A stretch of 7,897 nucleotides of DNA, taken from assembly GCA_021798675.1 (NCBI GenBank), contig JAJZGE010000063.1:1-7897 (forward strand), in the 5' to 3' direction. Shown here piece by piece: positions 1 through 6,667 of the stretch. Positions within the stretch are counted from its first letter, which is position 1, and the number at the start of each line of letters is the position of its first letter. Under the pieces are notes generated by a model, which saw only the letters and a program-made list of their open reading frames with translations, was not told where the DNA came from and did not search any database. A program made the position numbers and the translations under genes. Source of the stretch: Pseudomonadota bacterium (GTDB taxonomy: Bacteria > Pseudomonadota > Gammaproteobacteria > Xanthomonadales > Rhodanobacteraceae).

Positions 1-577
1 GGATGTCGCTGGCTGCATCCATGCCGTTGAGCAGTTCGGCCAGCAGACCGACCTTGGGGCCGAGCGCCGGATGCATCACTTCGCACTGCTGGATGTCGGC
101 GACGAAGCGCGGATTTTCCTCTTCGCGGAAGCCCACCAGCACGCGGCCCTTCTTCGCCACGTTGCGCACCGACAGACGGCCCTTGCGGCGGTAGCCCCAG
201 GCCGCGTCGGTGAGTGGCGGCAGCCAGCACTGCGGCGTCACCTTGCCGATGCGCTCGAAATTCTCCGCCAGCACGCGCTGCTTGGCAGCGATCTGCGCGG
301 CGGCGTCCAGATGCTGCAACGAGCAGCCGCTGCACTGCCCGAAGTGCCGGCAGCGCGGCTCGACCCGATGCGGCGAGCGGGTGATCAGCTCGACCACCTC
401 GGCCTCGTCGAAATGGCGATGGCGCTTGCGCAGCCGCAGCAGCACCTGCTCGCCCAGCAGCGCGCCGCTGACGAACACCGTCTTGCCGTCGACGCGCGCC
501 ACGCCGCGGCCGTCATGGCTGAGGTCGGAGATCACGGCCTCGAACGGAGTTGCCGGCGCGGAGTGGGATCGGGACAT
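1..577 (-). CDS. rlmD: RlmD, 23S rRNA (uracil-1939-C5)-methyltransferase, N-terminal part only
   Basis: RlmD (RumA) uses S-adenosylmethionine to methylate C5 of U1939 in 23S rRNA; it is cytoplasmic and carries a 4Fe-4S cluster. About 192 residues are visible, and the C-terminal Rossmann methyltransferase domain lies beyond the window edge. Seen: an N-terminal TRAM-like beta domain (about residues 10-67, with SHDGRGVARVDGK), then CRHFGQCSGC with Cys76, Cys82 and Cys85, and a fourth cysteine, Cys165, in DIQQCEV. These match the four cluster ligands of E. coli RumA in order and spacing. I chose the ATG at 577 because it leaves about nine residues before TPFEAV, a length typical of xanthomonad homologues as I recall them. 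An in-frame ATG at 592 adds five residues. Neither start has a good Shine-Dalgarno sequence. The gene follows the DUF1318 lipoprotein gene by 86 bp and may have its own promoter there. The identification is firm; the start is uncertain. Confidence 0.93.
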   Translation of the reverse strand, partial: MSRSHSAPATPFEAVISDLSHDGRGVARVDGKTVFVSGALLGEQVLLRLRKRHRHFDEAEVVELITRSPHRVEPRCRHFGQCSGCSLQHLDAAAQIAAKQRVLAENFERIGKVTPQCWLPPLTDAAWGYRRKGRLSVRNVAKKGRVLVGFREEENPRFVADIQQCEVMHPALGPKVGLLAELLNGMDAASDI

Positions 578-615
578 GGGGCGTGAACGCATGGGGCCGC
601 AAGGGCTGGCCGCCG

Positions 616-621
616 ATTATC
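616..621 (-). promoter_or_regulatory. Candidate extended -10 element for rlmD
   Basis: The minus strand reads TGTGATAAT across 624-616. This is a TGn extension followed by GATAAT, five of six matches to the sigma70 -10 consensus. Transcription would start near 609, giving a leader of roughly 32 nt to the ATG at 577. The position 17 bp upstream reads GGGCGG, so there is no -35 box. Extended -10 promoters can work without one, but this rests on a single short match. Confidence 0.35.
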
Positions 622-624
622 ACA

Positions 625-657
625 GATCGGGCGCAGACCCGCCCCTCGGTGCCGATC
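625..657. repeat. Inverted repeat between the DUF1318 gene and rlmD
   Basis: GATCGG at 625-630 is repeated inverted as CCGATC at 652-657. Inside it, GGGCG (629-633) pairs with CGCCC (640-644) around a 6-nt loop. The two stems share bases, so they are alternatives. No run of T follows on the minus strand, so this is not a standard intrinsic terminator. It sits just upstream of the candidate -10 of rlmD and could be a weak attenuator, an operator or chance. Confidence 0.3.
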
Positions 658-663
658 GCCGCC

Positions 664-1266
664 CTACTTTTTCTGCCAGGCCCCGGCAGCGTTCTGGTAG
701 TACCAGCCGGCAGGCGCCTTGTCGATCCAGCCCTTGGCGAAGGTGGCGCGGATCTGTGCCTCCCACTCCGGGTGGTTGTTGGCGTTGGCCACTTCGCGGT
801 ACAGCGCGGCGCGGTCGCGGTTCTCGTCGGCGATGGTGGCATTGGCCTGCGCGCGTTGGCTCAGCGGCACCTTGCTGGCGTCACGCATCGCCACCATGCC
901 GTCGTTGGTGAAGCCCACCGCGCCGCTGTCGAACAGCGGATCGAGCTGGCTCTCGAAGCGAGCGCGCATGCGGTCACGGATCGCGTCGATGGCGGCGCTC
1001 TGGATGCGGATGTTCGGCACCTCGGCGGCCGCAGCCGAAGGGATCAGCAGGTTCAGCAGCATCGCCGCCGGCGGCTGCTTCGGCGGCGCGGGCGGCGGAT
1101 TCTGCGCCGGCGGCGGCGTGGACTTGCCGGCGCTGTCGAGCACATGGCCGATGAACTGATCGGCTGCCTTCTGCGCGGCCGCCTCGGGGAAATACACGTT
1201 GATGGTAACGCAACCGACCAGCGCGACAGCCAGCGTGGTCAGGACGACGTAGACGAGCTTGCGCAT
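664..1266 (-). CDS. DUF1318 (YdbL-like) lipoprotein with a YnbE-like N-terminus
   Basis: A 200-residue predicted outer-membrane lipoprotein. A short signal peptide ends in a lipobox, LVGC, with the lipidated Cys19. Residues 20-44 (VTINVYFPEAA, then an amphipathic stretch) resemble mature E. coli YnbE, which has a TIN motif followed by charged/hydrophobic alternation. A proline-rich linker covers 51-67. Residues 68-82 are hydrophobic and end in SAAAAE, like a leftover signal peptide. Residues 88-200 form the DUF1318/YdbL domain, ending GWYYQNAAGAWQKK, comparable to the YdbL end GEYVQGINGKWVRK. The ATG at 1266 is supported by GGAG (1276-1273) six bases upstream. The start is 48 bp after the ydbH-like stop, so the pair should be co-transcribed. 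E. coli has ydbH-ynbE-ydbL in the same order: YnbE stacks onto YdbH as a bridge and YdbL limits YnbE oligomerisation. DUF1318 is firm; the fusion is my inference. Confidence 0.88.
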   Translation of the reverse strand: MRKLVYVVLTTLAVALVGCVTINVYFPEAAAQKAADQFIGHVLDSAGKSTPPPAQNPPPAPPKQPPAAMLLNLLIPSAAAAEVPNIRIQSAAIDAIRDRMRARFESQLDPLFDSGAVGFTNDGMVAMRDASKVPLSQRAQANATIADENRDRAALYREVANANNHPEWEAQIRATFAKGWIDKAPAGWYYQNAAGAWQKK

Positions 1267-1314
1267 GATGGACTCCGTGGACGAAACAGGGGATCGCGAT
1301 GGGTGGCAGCCCGG

Positions 1315-3339
1315 TCAGCGCACGACCGGTGAGGCGCCGTGGATGGCATCGGTCAGGCGCGTGACCAGGGTCGGCCAGTCGACCTCGGTCTGGTGGCCGA
1401 TCACCTGCAGGTGCGGCAGTCCGCTGCCCTCCACGATAGTGTAGCCGCCGCTGTCGCTGTTCAGCCCGCTCATCTTGCACACCGCGCCCTGCAGCGTGCA
1501 ATTGAGGCCGATCCGGCTGTAGCCGAAGGTCTTGAACAGCTTCAGCACCATGCCCTGCAGGCCACCGGCGATACCACCGCCACCGACGGTGGTGAGGTTG
1601 TTCACCGCGCGCTGGCTGATGCGGCCGCCGCTGCCGGCCAGCAGGCTGGCCTTGAACGCCACCGGACTCCAGTTGACCAGCCGCAGGCCGTCGACCGAAC
1701 CGTCCAGCCGCCCGCTGATGCTGCCGAAATCGAACACGCTGGTGATCGCCGCCAGATCCAGCTGCTGCAACCGCATGTCGGCGCTCAGCACCGGACTGGG
1801 CCCGAACGGTTGCTGCAACGACAGCCGCGTGATGTCGACGAAGCCACCGAACAGGTTGGCGGTCAGGCCACCCTGCAGCTCGAAGTGATTGTCGACCCAG
1901 CGCAGCGAGGGGATCGCCCCGGCCAGCGTGCCGGGAAAGGCCGGCCAGCCCATTGCCCGACTGAAGGCCGCCATGTCGATACCGGTAAGCACCAGCGAGG
2001 TGGCCAGCCGCTGGCCCTTGGCCGCCGCCGGACGCCAGTCGAAGGCGCTCACCCGCAGCTGGCCCTTCAGCACTGGAATCTGCAGCGGCTGCTGCAGACT
2101 CAGTGCGCCGGCGCGGCTTTGCCAGTGCGACAGCGCCGCGCCGTTCGGTATGCGGTACAGCTGCAGGCTGCGCCAGCCCAGCGTGGTGGCCGGCCGGTCA
2201 CCCTGCGCGGCCCAGTCGAGGCCGCCCTGCAGACCGCTGATGGCCAGCCGACCGTCGCCGTCGGCGAGATCCAGCCCATCAGTGCTGAAGGCGAAGCTGT
2301 GCAGGCCGTCGGGGCGCAGGTCGAGGCTGCCACTGAGCTGGCCGGTCATGCTCATGTTGCGCAGGCCCAGCGTGCTCAGCCAGGCCTGGCCGTAGCGCTG
2401 ATAGGCTGCCGGGAAGCTGGCGTGGAAGCGCTCCAGTTTCAGCATCGTCAGGTGGTTGCCGGCATCGAACGCCAGCGCGCCGTCCAGCTGCAACGCATCG
2501 GCGTCGGTCACCCGCAGCCGGCTCAGCTCGATGGCGCCGCCGTGCTGCATTTCCGCATGCAGGCCGAGCTGTACCGGATGGCCGGGCAGCCTGGCGAAGA
2601 TCGGGCCAAGCAGCAGCTGGCCGCCGCGCAGGGTGGCGTCCAGGTCGATGCTGGCCGGTTCGCTGGCCTTGTCCAGGGTATAGCGGCCACTGCCGCTCAG
2701 CCCCTGGGCGGCGAGCGTGCCGGTCGGCGTGTCGAAGCCGGCGCCGCTGAGTGTGAACTGGCCGGACGACTGCACGCCGGCCTGCCGAACATCCAGCGCC
2801 AGCTCGGCGTCCAGCCGGCCGCTGCCGAGGTGCCCCGACCAGACACTGGCGAGCACGCCCTGCAGCCAGCTGAGCGGCAGATTCTTCAGGCTGATCTGCG
2901 CGTGGGTGGGCTGATCCAGCGGCAGCGCCACGCTGGCCTGCGCCTTGCCCTGCACCATATCGAGCTGCAGCGTATTGGACGCCGCGCTCAGCACGATCTT
3001 CACCTGGGCGTTGCTGAGCGCGCCACCGGCCGCGCCGGTGAGCTGGGCGCTGCCATCGAAAACCCAGCGCAGCCGGTCGTCCCGCTGCAGATTGCCGGCC
3101 ACAGTCAGCCCCACGCGGTGCCAGCCCATCGCCGCCACATCGGCCTGCGCGGCGTGCAACTGCCATTGCACGCCACCGCCGGCACCGGCACTGATGCGCG
3201 TGGTCACGCCCTGCAGGCGCAGGCCCGGCGCGCTGATCGTGCGGGCACCCAGCAGCACGTCTGCCCGCGCAGGCAGCGCCCAGGCGACCCCGATCAGGAG
3301 GCAAAAACCCAGCAGCAGATGGCTTGATGTCACGCGCAT
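1315..3339 (-). CDS. YdbH-like intermembrane (AsmA/TamB-type) protein
   Basis: A 674-residue exported protein. The N-terminus MRVTSSH is followed by a hydrophobic core (8-22) and ALPARA|D, a plausible signal peptidase I site after Ala26, though it could also stay as a membrane anchor. The rest is rich in alternating beta strands with many repeats of the type GxLxGSLDL or LDGSVDGLRL (for example 333-341 and 542-552), typical of AsmA-like bridge proteins. The C-terminal part (about 570-674) has RISQRAVNNL, FGYSRIGLNC, Cys614 and Cys621, then GGYTIVEGSGLPHLQVIG and VDWPTLVTRL, which I recognise as the YdbH-family C-terminal signature. E. coli YdbH is about 880 residues, so this one is shorter. 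In E. coli it works with YnbE to move phospholipids between membranes, partly redundantly with TamB and YhdP. The ATG at 3339 is the first codon giving a signal peptide; the frame stays open upstream to about 4029 but that part runs antisense to another gene. No Shine-Dalgarno sequence is visible. The downstream DUF1318 lipoprotein gene supports the call. Confidence 0.85.
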   Translation of the reverse strand: MRVTSSHLLLGFCLLIGVAWALPARADVLLGARTISAPGLRLQGVTTRISAGAGGGVQWQLHAAQADVAAMGWHRVGLTVAGNLQRDDRLRWVFDGSAQLTGAAGGALSNAQVKIVLSAASNTLQLDMVQGKAQASVALPLDQPTHAQISLKNLPLSWLQGVLASVWSGHLGSGRLDAELALDVRQAGVQSSGQFTLSGAGFDTPTGTLAAQGLSGSGRYTLDKASEPASIDLDATLRGGQLLLGPIFARLPGHPVQLGLHAEMQHGGAIELSRLRVTDADALQLDGALAFDAGNHLTMLKLERFHASFPAAYQRYGQAWLSTLGLRNMSMTGQLSGSLDLRPDGLHSFAFSTDGLDLADGDGRLAISGLQGGLDWAAQGDRPATTLGWRSLQLYRIPNGAALSHWQSRAGALSLQQPLQIPVLKGQLRVSAFDWRPAAAKGQRLATSLVLTGIDMAAFSRAMGWPAFPGTLAGAIPSLRWVDNHFELQGGLTANLFGGFVDITRLSLQQPFGPSPVLSADMRLQQLDLAAITSVFDFGSISGRLDGSVDGLRLVNWSPVAFKASLLAGSGGRISQRAVNNLTTVGGGGIAGGLQGMVLKLFKTFGYSRIGLNCTLQGAVCKMSGLNSDSGGYTIVEGSGLPHLQVIGHQTEVDWPTLVTRLTDAIHGASPVVR

Positions 3340-3347
3340 GTCGGGCC

Positions 3348-3353
3348 ATTCTG
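3348..3353 (-). promoter_or_regulatory. Weak candidate extended -10 for the ydbH-like gene
   Basis: On the minus strand the 45-bp divergent spacer contains TTGTCG (3374-3369), then after 15 bp CAGAAT (3353-3348) preceded by TGG, a TGn extension. Each hexamer matches four of six consensus bases and the spacing is short. A start near 3341 would leave almost no leader before the ATG at 3339. This would fit the absence of a Shine-Dalgarno sequence and leaderless translation. This is a suggestion only. Confidence 0.2.
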
Positions 3354-3372
3354 CCAAATCCAGCTGAACGAC

Positions 3373-3377
3373 AAGGA
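3373..3377 (+). promoter_or_regulatory. Shine-Dalgarno of the receiver-Hpt gene
   Basis: AAGGA lies seven bases before the ATG at 3385. An in-frame GTG at 3382 sits only four bases from it. The spacing favours the ATG, which fixes the start of the plus-strand gene. Confidence 0.6.
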
Positions 3378-3384
3378 TTTCGTG

Positions 3385-4134
3385 ATGCCCAGCCTCTTCG
3401 CCGAGCCCAACCTCGCCCCCCCATCGGCCCACGCCGAGGTGCCGAGACCGCGCGTGCTGGTGGCCGATGACGACACCGGCAGCTGCCGTTTCCTGGGCGA
3501 CGGCCTGCAGCAGCTGGGCGCGCAGGTGCTGGCCTGCGGCGATGGCGCGACGGCGCTGGAACGCGCCCGCAACGAGGCCTTCGAGCTGCTGCTGCTGGAC
3601 TGCCACATGCCCGGCGCCGGCGCGCTGCAGATTCTCGCCCGGCTGCGCGCAGACCGCGCGGCTGCTTCCGCCGCCGCGGTCGCGGTAGCCACCAGCGCCG
3701 AGCTGGCACCGCGCGACCGTCGCCAGCTGCTTGACGCCGGCTTCAGCGAGATCCTGCTGAAGCCCTGCACGCTGGCCGACCTGCAGCGAATGCTGCAGCT
3801 GGTGCAGGCCGATCGTCCGCAGGCGCCGATGCTGGACGACCGCGCCGCGCTGACCACCACCGGCGACGCCACCACCATGCGCGCGCTGCGCCTGTTGCTG
3901 CGCGAGGAACTGGCGCTGCTGCTGCCAGAGCTGGACCGGCTGATTGCGGATCGCGTCGGATTCGGCGAACGGTTGCACCGGCTGCGCTCGTCCTGCGGCT
4001 TCTGTGGCGCGACCGCCTTGGCGGCCCACGCGGCCGCGCTGCAGCAGCAGCTGGCCGGCTCGATGCCGGCGCCAGCCGCGGTGGCGCGCTTCCGCAGCAC
4101 ACTGGTGTCGACGCTGCAGGCGCTGGATCGCTGA
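3385..4134 (+). CDS. Receiver-Hpt phosphorelay protein
   Basis: A 249-residue cytoplasmic two-domain signalling protein. Residues 22-142 form a response-regulator receiver: acidic DDD at 28-30, phospho-acceptor Asp72 in LLLLDCHMPG, Thr103/Ser104 in VATSAE, and Lys126 in LLKPC. Residues about 165-225 are helical, with LHRLRSSCGFCGATALAAH. This matches the Hpt pattern HxLKGS..xxGA..L, with His198 as the likely phospho-histidine; the usual Lys after HxL is Arg. There is no DNA-binding, cyclic-dinucleotide or other output domain, so the protein probably passes phosphate within a multistep relay or acts as a phosphate sink. No histidine kinase is in the window. It is the only plus-strand gene, divergent from the ydbH-like gene (45 bp) and convergent with recO (19 bp). 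No promoter is clear; any promoter must overlap the start of the ydbH-like gene. The receiver is certain, the Hpt domain very likely, the cellular role unknown. Confidence 0.88.
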   Translation: MPSLFAEPNLAPPSAHAEVPRPRVLVADDDTGSCRFLGDGLQQLGAQVLACGDGATALERARNEAFELLLLDCHMPGAGALQILARLRADRAAASAAAVAVATSAELAPRDRRQLLDAGFSEILLKPCTLADLQRMLQLVQADRPQAPMLDDRAALTTTGDATTMRALRLLLREELALLLPELDRLIADRVGFGERLHRLRSSCGFCGATALAAHAAALQQQLAGSMPAPAAVARFRSTLVSTLQALDR

Positions 4135-4153
4135 GCCGTCATCAGACGACGTT

Positions 4154-4864
4154 TCAACGCGGCGCCGCGGCCATCGCCAGTACGCGCCAGGCGCGCAGCT
4201 CCGCGCCGCCGAGATGGAAGCGGATGATCTCGCGCATCATGTGGCGCAGCGCGCGCAGGCCGTGCTCGTCGGGCATGCGGTCGTGGGCCAGCGCCAGCAG
4301 GTCGCTGCCGCGCGGCGTGCGTGCGCTGCCTGCCGCGCAGCGCACCGCGCCCTGCTCCGCCTGATAGCGGTAGTGCGCCTGCGGCAGCAGCGGCTCGCCG
4401 GTGTCCGCCTCGTGCTCCAGCTGCAGTCCATAGCCAATCGACCGCAGCAGGTCGCGCTCGAAGCGGCGCAGGCTCCAGGCCAGCGGCTCGGCGGAGCCCA
4501 GCCGGGTCAGCGTCTGCGTGTAGGCGTCGAACAGGCCGGGTGACGGGTCCTGCCGCCCGGTCAGACGCACCACCAGTTCGTTGAGGTACAGCCCGGCCAG
4601 CCCGCGGTCGCCGCTCAGGCGGCTCGGTGTGCCCACGGTTTCGACCGCCGTCAGCGTGGCCAGCTCGCCGCGCAGCAGCAGGTCCAGCAGCAGCGGCTGG
4701 AACGGTTCCAGCTGCGCACGTTTGAGCCGGCTGCGCTCGCCGCGCACGCCGCGCGCCACCACGCCGAGGCGGCCGTGCTCGCGCGTCAGGCACTCCAGCA
4801 GCAGCGAGGTCTCGCGATAGGGCCGCGCGTGCAGGACGAAGGCGGGATGCTGTTCGATGCGCAT
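4154..4864 (-). CDS. recO: RecO, DNA repair and recombination mediator
   Basis: RecO works with RecR and RecF to load RecA onto SSB-coated single-stranded gaps and anneals complementary strands; it is cytoplasmic. The 236 residues match the family length. An N-terminal OB-fold covers about 1-80, opening with PAFVLHARPYRETSLLL and containing GRLGVVARGVRG. The helical core has YLNELVVRL (93-101) and FERDLLRSIGYGL (135-147), and the C-terminus has LGGAELRAWRVL. Only Cys25 and Cys176 are present, so the four-cysteine zinc site of Deinococcus/Bacillus-type RecO is absent, as in other gammaproteobacteria. The ATG at 4864 is 77 bp after the era stop, with no obvious Shine-Dalgarno sequence. It is the last gene of the lepB-rnc-era-recO cluster. 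The pdxJ gene that follows recO in E. coli is replaced by a convergent signalling gene. Confidence 0.95.
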   Translation of the reverse strand: MRIEQHPAFVLHARPYRETSLLLECLTREHGRLGVVARGVRGERSRLKRAQLEPFQPLLLDLLLRGELATLTAVETVGTPSRLSGDRGLAGLYLNELVVRLTGRQDPSPGLFDAYTQTLTRLGSAEPLAWSLRRFERDLLRSIGYGLQLEHEADTGEPLLPQAHYRYQAEQGAVRCAAGSARTPRGSDLLALAHDRMPDEHGLRALRHMMREIIRFHLGGAELRAWRVLAMAAAPR

Positions 4865-4941
4865 GGCTGGGACGGCGGAGAACGGGGAACCAAGGTAATG
4901 CGCGGCGGCGTGCGCAGCGGCGTTCTGTCGACTCCTCGCGC

Positions 4942-5883
4942 TCAGTCCGTATAGCCGAATTTCTTCAGCATGTTCTCGTCGTCGACCCAGCCTTCACGCA
5001 CCTTGACCCACAGCTTCAGGAACACCTTGCGCTCGAACATGCGCTCCATGTTACGCCGCGCGCTGCTGCCGATCGACTTCAGCTGGGCGCCGCCGTGGCC
5101 GATCACGATGGCCTTCTGGCCGTCGCGCTCGACCCAGATCACGGCGTGGATTTCCGCGATGCCGTCGGGGCGGTCGCTGAACTGCTCGATCTCCACCGTG
5201 GTGGCATACGGCAGCTCCTGATCGAGCCGCAGCATCAGCTGCTCGCGCACCATCTCGGCGGCGAGGAAGCGCTCGCTGCGATCGGTGACCTCGTCCTCGC
5301 CGTACATTGCCGGCTGCACCGGCAGGCGCCTGAGGATCGCCTGCTCGAGCTCCTTCAGGCCCTGCTCCTTGAGCGCGCTGACGTAGTGGATCTCGTCGTA
5401 GCTGTGCCTGGCCACCAGCTCGGCGACGAATGGCAGCATGGCGGACTTGTCCTTGTTCAGGTCCACCTTGTTGATCACCAGCACGCGTGGCGACGACTGC
5501 TCGACCAGCGCGGCATACAGCGCCTCGTCCTCGTCGGTGAAGCGGCCAGCCTCGATCACCTGCACCACCAGGTCGACGTCGCTGATCGCCGAACGCGCGG
5601 CACGGTTCAGGCTGCGGTTCATCGCGCGCTTGGCGCCACGATGCAGACCCGGCGTGTCGACGTAGAGGACCTGTCCGGCTGCGCTGGTGGCGATGCCGAG
5701 GATCCGGTGACGGGTGGTCTGCGGCCGCGGGCTGACGATCGACAAACGGAAGCCGATCAGCGCATTCAGCAGGGTGGACTTGCCCACGTTGGGGCGCCCG
5801 GCCAGCGCCACCGTGCCGCAGCGGAAATCATCGTGCGGCAGCGTGCCAGCCGGGTCGGCGGCGGGTTGCGGATGGTGGTTCAT
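4942..5883 (-). CDS. era: Era, essential GTPase of 30S ribosome assembly
   Basis: Era binds the 3' end of 16S rRNA and couples GTP hydrolysis to late 30S maturation and the cell cycle, at the cytoplasmic face of the membrane. The product is 313 residues (E. coli 301), the extra part being a Pro/His-rich N-terminus. G-domain motifs are all present: G1 GRPNVGKS (29-36), G2 region PQTTRHR (54-60), G3 DTPG (76-79), G4 NKVD (138-141) and G5 SALK (169-172). The C-terminal KH type 2 domain has [12 protein letters not shown] (261-272), with GHGG as its GxxG loop, and [12 protein letters not shown]. The frame stays open to an ATG at 5940, but the ATG at 5883 gives a more normal N-terminus; neither has a clear Shine-Dalgarno sequence. 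It follows rnc by 121 bp rather than overlapping it as in E. coli. Confidence 0.96.
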   Translation of the reverse strand: MNHHPQPAADPAGTLPHDDFRCGTVALAGRPNVGKSTLLNALIGFRLSIVSPRPQTTRHRILGIATSAAGQVLYVDTPGLHRGAKRAMNRSLNRAARSAISDVDLVVQVIEAGRFTDEDEALYAALVEQSSPRVLVINKVDLNKDKSAMLPFVAELVARHSYDEIHYVSALKEQGLKELEQAILRRLPVQPAMYGEDEVTDRSERFLAAEMVREQLMLRLDQELPYATTVEIEQFSDRPDGIAEIHAVIWVERDGQKAIVIGHGGAQLKSIGSSARRNMERMFERKVFLKLWVKVREGWVDDENMLKKFGYTD

Positions 5884-6004
5884 GACGTGAGATGCTCGAC
5901 AGGTCGGATGGCAAGTGTAGTGCTTCGCCGCAAATGGCATGGCGTCGGCGCTGCATCCGCAGCGCGGGCATGGGCGGCGTGCTGCCGTTGACCCGGGGGA
6001 CGGT
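5884..6004. other. rnc-era spacer with no clear element
   Basis: These 121 bases contain no good promoter, terminator or Shine-Dalgarno sequence that I can see. The minus strand has TACACT near 5902-5897 as a poor -10 match, with no -35 at a useful distance. The era frame remains open through part of it (to 5940), so a longer Era cannot be fully excluded. Confidence 0.4.
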
Positions 6005-6667
6005 TCAGGAAGCGCGCTGCTGCTCCAGCAGCTGGTTCAGCACGATTTCGGCGGCGTCCTGTTCGGCCGCACGGCGACTGCCGCCGGTGGCCTCGGCGCG
6101 CAGCGGCAGCGGCTCGCTGATCGCGCAGCTGACATCGAAGGTCTTGGCGTGATCCTCGCCATGGCTGGCGGTCAGCTCGTACAGCGGCAGCGGCCAGCCG
6201 CCGGACTGCAGCCACTCCTGCAGGCGGGTCTTGGCATCCTTGGAGGATCGCCGCAACTGCGCGATGCGCTCCTCGAACACGCCGCGAATCGCCGTGCGGC
6301 AGGCCTCGAAGCCTTCGTCCAGATAGACCGCGGCCACCAGTGCCTCGAACGCGTCGGCGAGGATCGAGTCCCGCCGGAAGCCGCCGCTTTTCAGTTCGCC
6401 CGGCCCCAGTTTCAGCGCGTCGCCCAGCGCCAGCTCGCGCGCCACCACCGCCAGCGCCTGGCCGTTGACCAGCTGCGCGCGCAGCCGCGAGAGCTCACCT
6501 TCACTGGCCTTGGGGTGCGCCTCGTAGAGCATCTCGGCGATCACCGCGCCAAGCAGCGCATCGCCGAGGAACTCCAGCCGCTCGTTGTTCGGCTGGCCGA
6601 TGCTGCGATGGGTGAGCGCCAGCTGCGCCAGCGCCGGGTCGCGAAAACGGTGGAACCGCTGCAACAC
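6005..6667 (-). CDS. rnc: Ribonuclease III
   Basis: RNase III cleaves double-stranded RNA, maturing the 16S and 23S rRNA precursors and many mRNAs, including its own leader in E. coli. It is a cytoplasmic homodimer using Mg2+. The 220 residues match E. coli (226). The signature [13 protein letters not shown] (28-40) supplies Glu29, Glu32 and Asp36, and DAFEAL (105-110) supplies Asp105 and Glu108, completing the metal-binding set. The C-terminal double-stranded RNA-binding domain runs from [11 protein letters not shown] (144-154) to [16 protein letters not shown] (195-210). The start is GTG at 6667, placed directly after the TAG stop (6670-6668) of the DUF4845 gene. A GGGG stretch about nine bases upstream, inside the end of that gene, can act as Shine-Dalgarno. 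This arrangement implies translational coupling. Confidence 0.96.
   Translation of the reverse strand: MLQRFHRFRDPALAQLALTHRSIGQPNNERLEFLGDALLGAVIAEMLYEAHPKASEGELSRLRAQLVNGQALAVVARELALGDALKLGPGELKSGGFRRDSILADAFEALVAAVYLDEGFEACRTAIRGVFEERIAQLRRSSKDAKTRLQEWLQSGGWPLPLYELTASHGEDHAKTFDVSCAISEPLPLRAEATGGSRRAAEQDAAEIVLNQLLEQQRAS

Noticed and set aside
1079..1130. GGC-rich repetitive stretch
   Set aside because: It encodes the proline-rich linker of the DUF1318 lipoprotein; no separate repeat element is needed to explain it.
1339..3327. A 662-codon open frame on the plus strand, antisense to the ydbH-like gene
   Set aside because: Its product is Gln/Arg/Ala/His-rich with no domain, as expected when high-GC codons are read from the opposite strand. 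The minus-strand frame has a signal peptide and a family C-terminus.
3340..4029. Upstream extension of the ydbH-like frame by 230 codons
   Set aside because: The extension is antisense to the receiver-Hpt gene, Gln/Ala/Gly-rich, and would place the signal peptide in the middle of the protein.
4135..4153. Possible shared terminator between the receiver-Hpt gene and recO (CGTC-ATCA-GACG then ACGTTT)
   Set aside because: The stem is only 4 bp and the T-run is three bases, too weak for an intrinsic terminator.
3330..4793. A 487-codon minus-strand frame spanning recO and the receiver-Hpt gene
   Set aside because: It overlaps recO in another frame and runs antisense to a clear receiver domain. 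The product is Arg/Ala/Ser-rich without motifs.
5884..5940. Alternative Era start at 5940 adding 19 residues
   Set aside because: The added residues do not look like an Era N-terminus, and the 5883 start already gives a protein slightly longer than E. coli Era.
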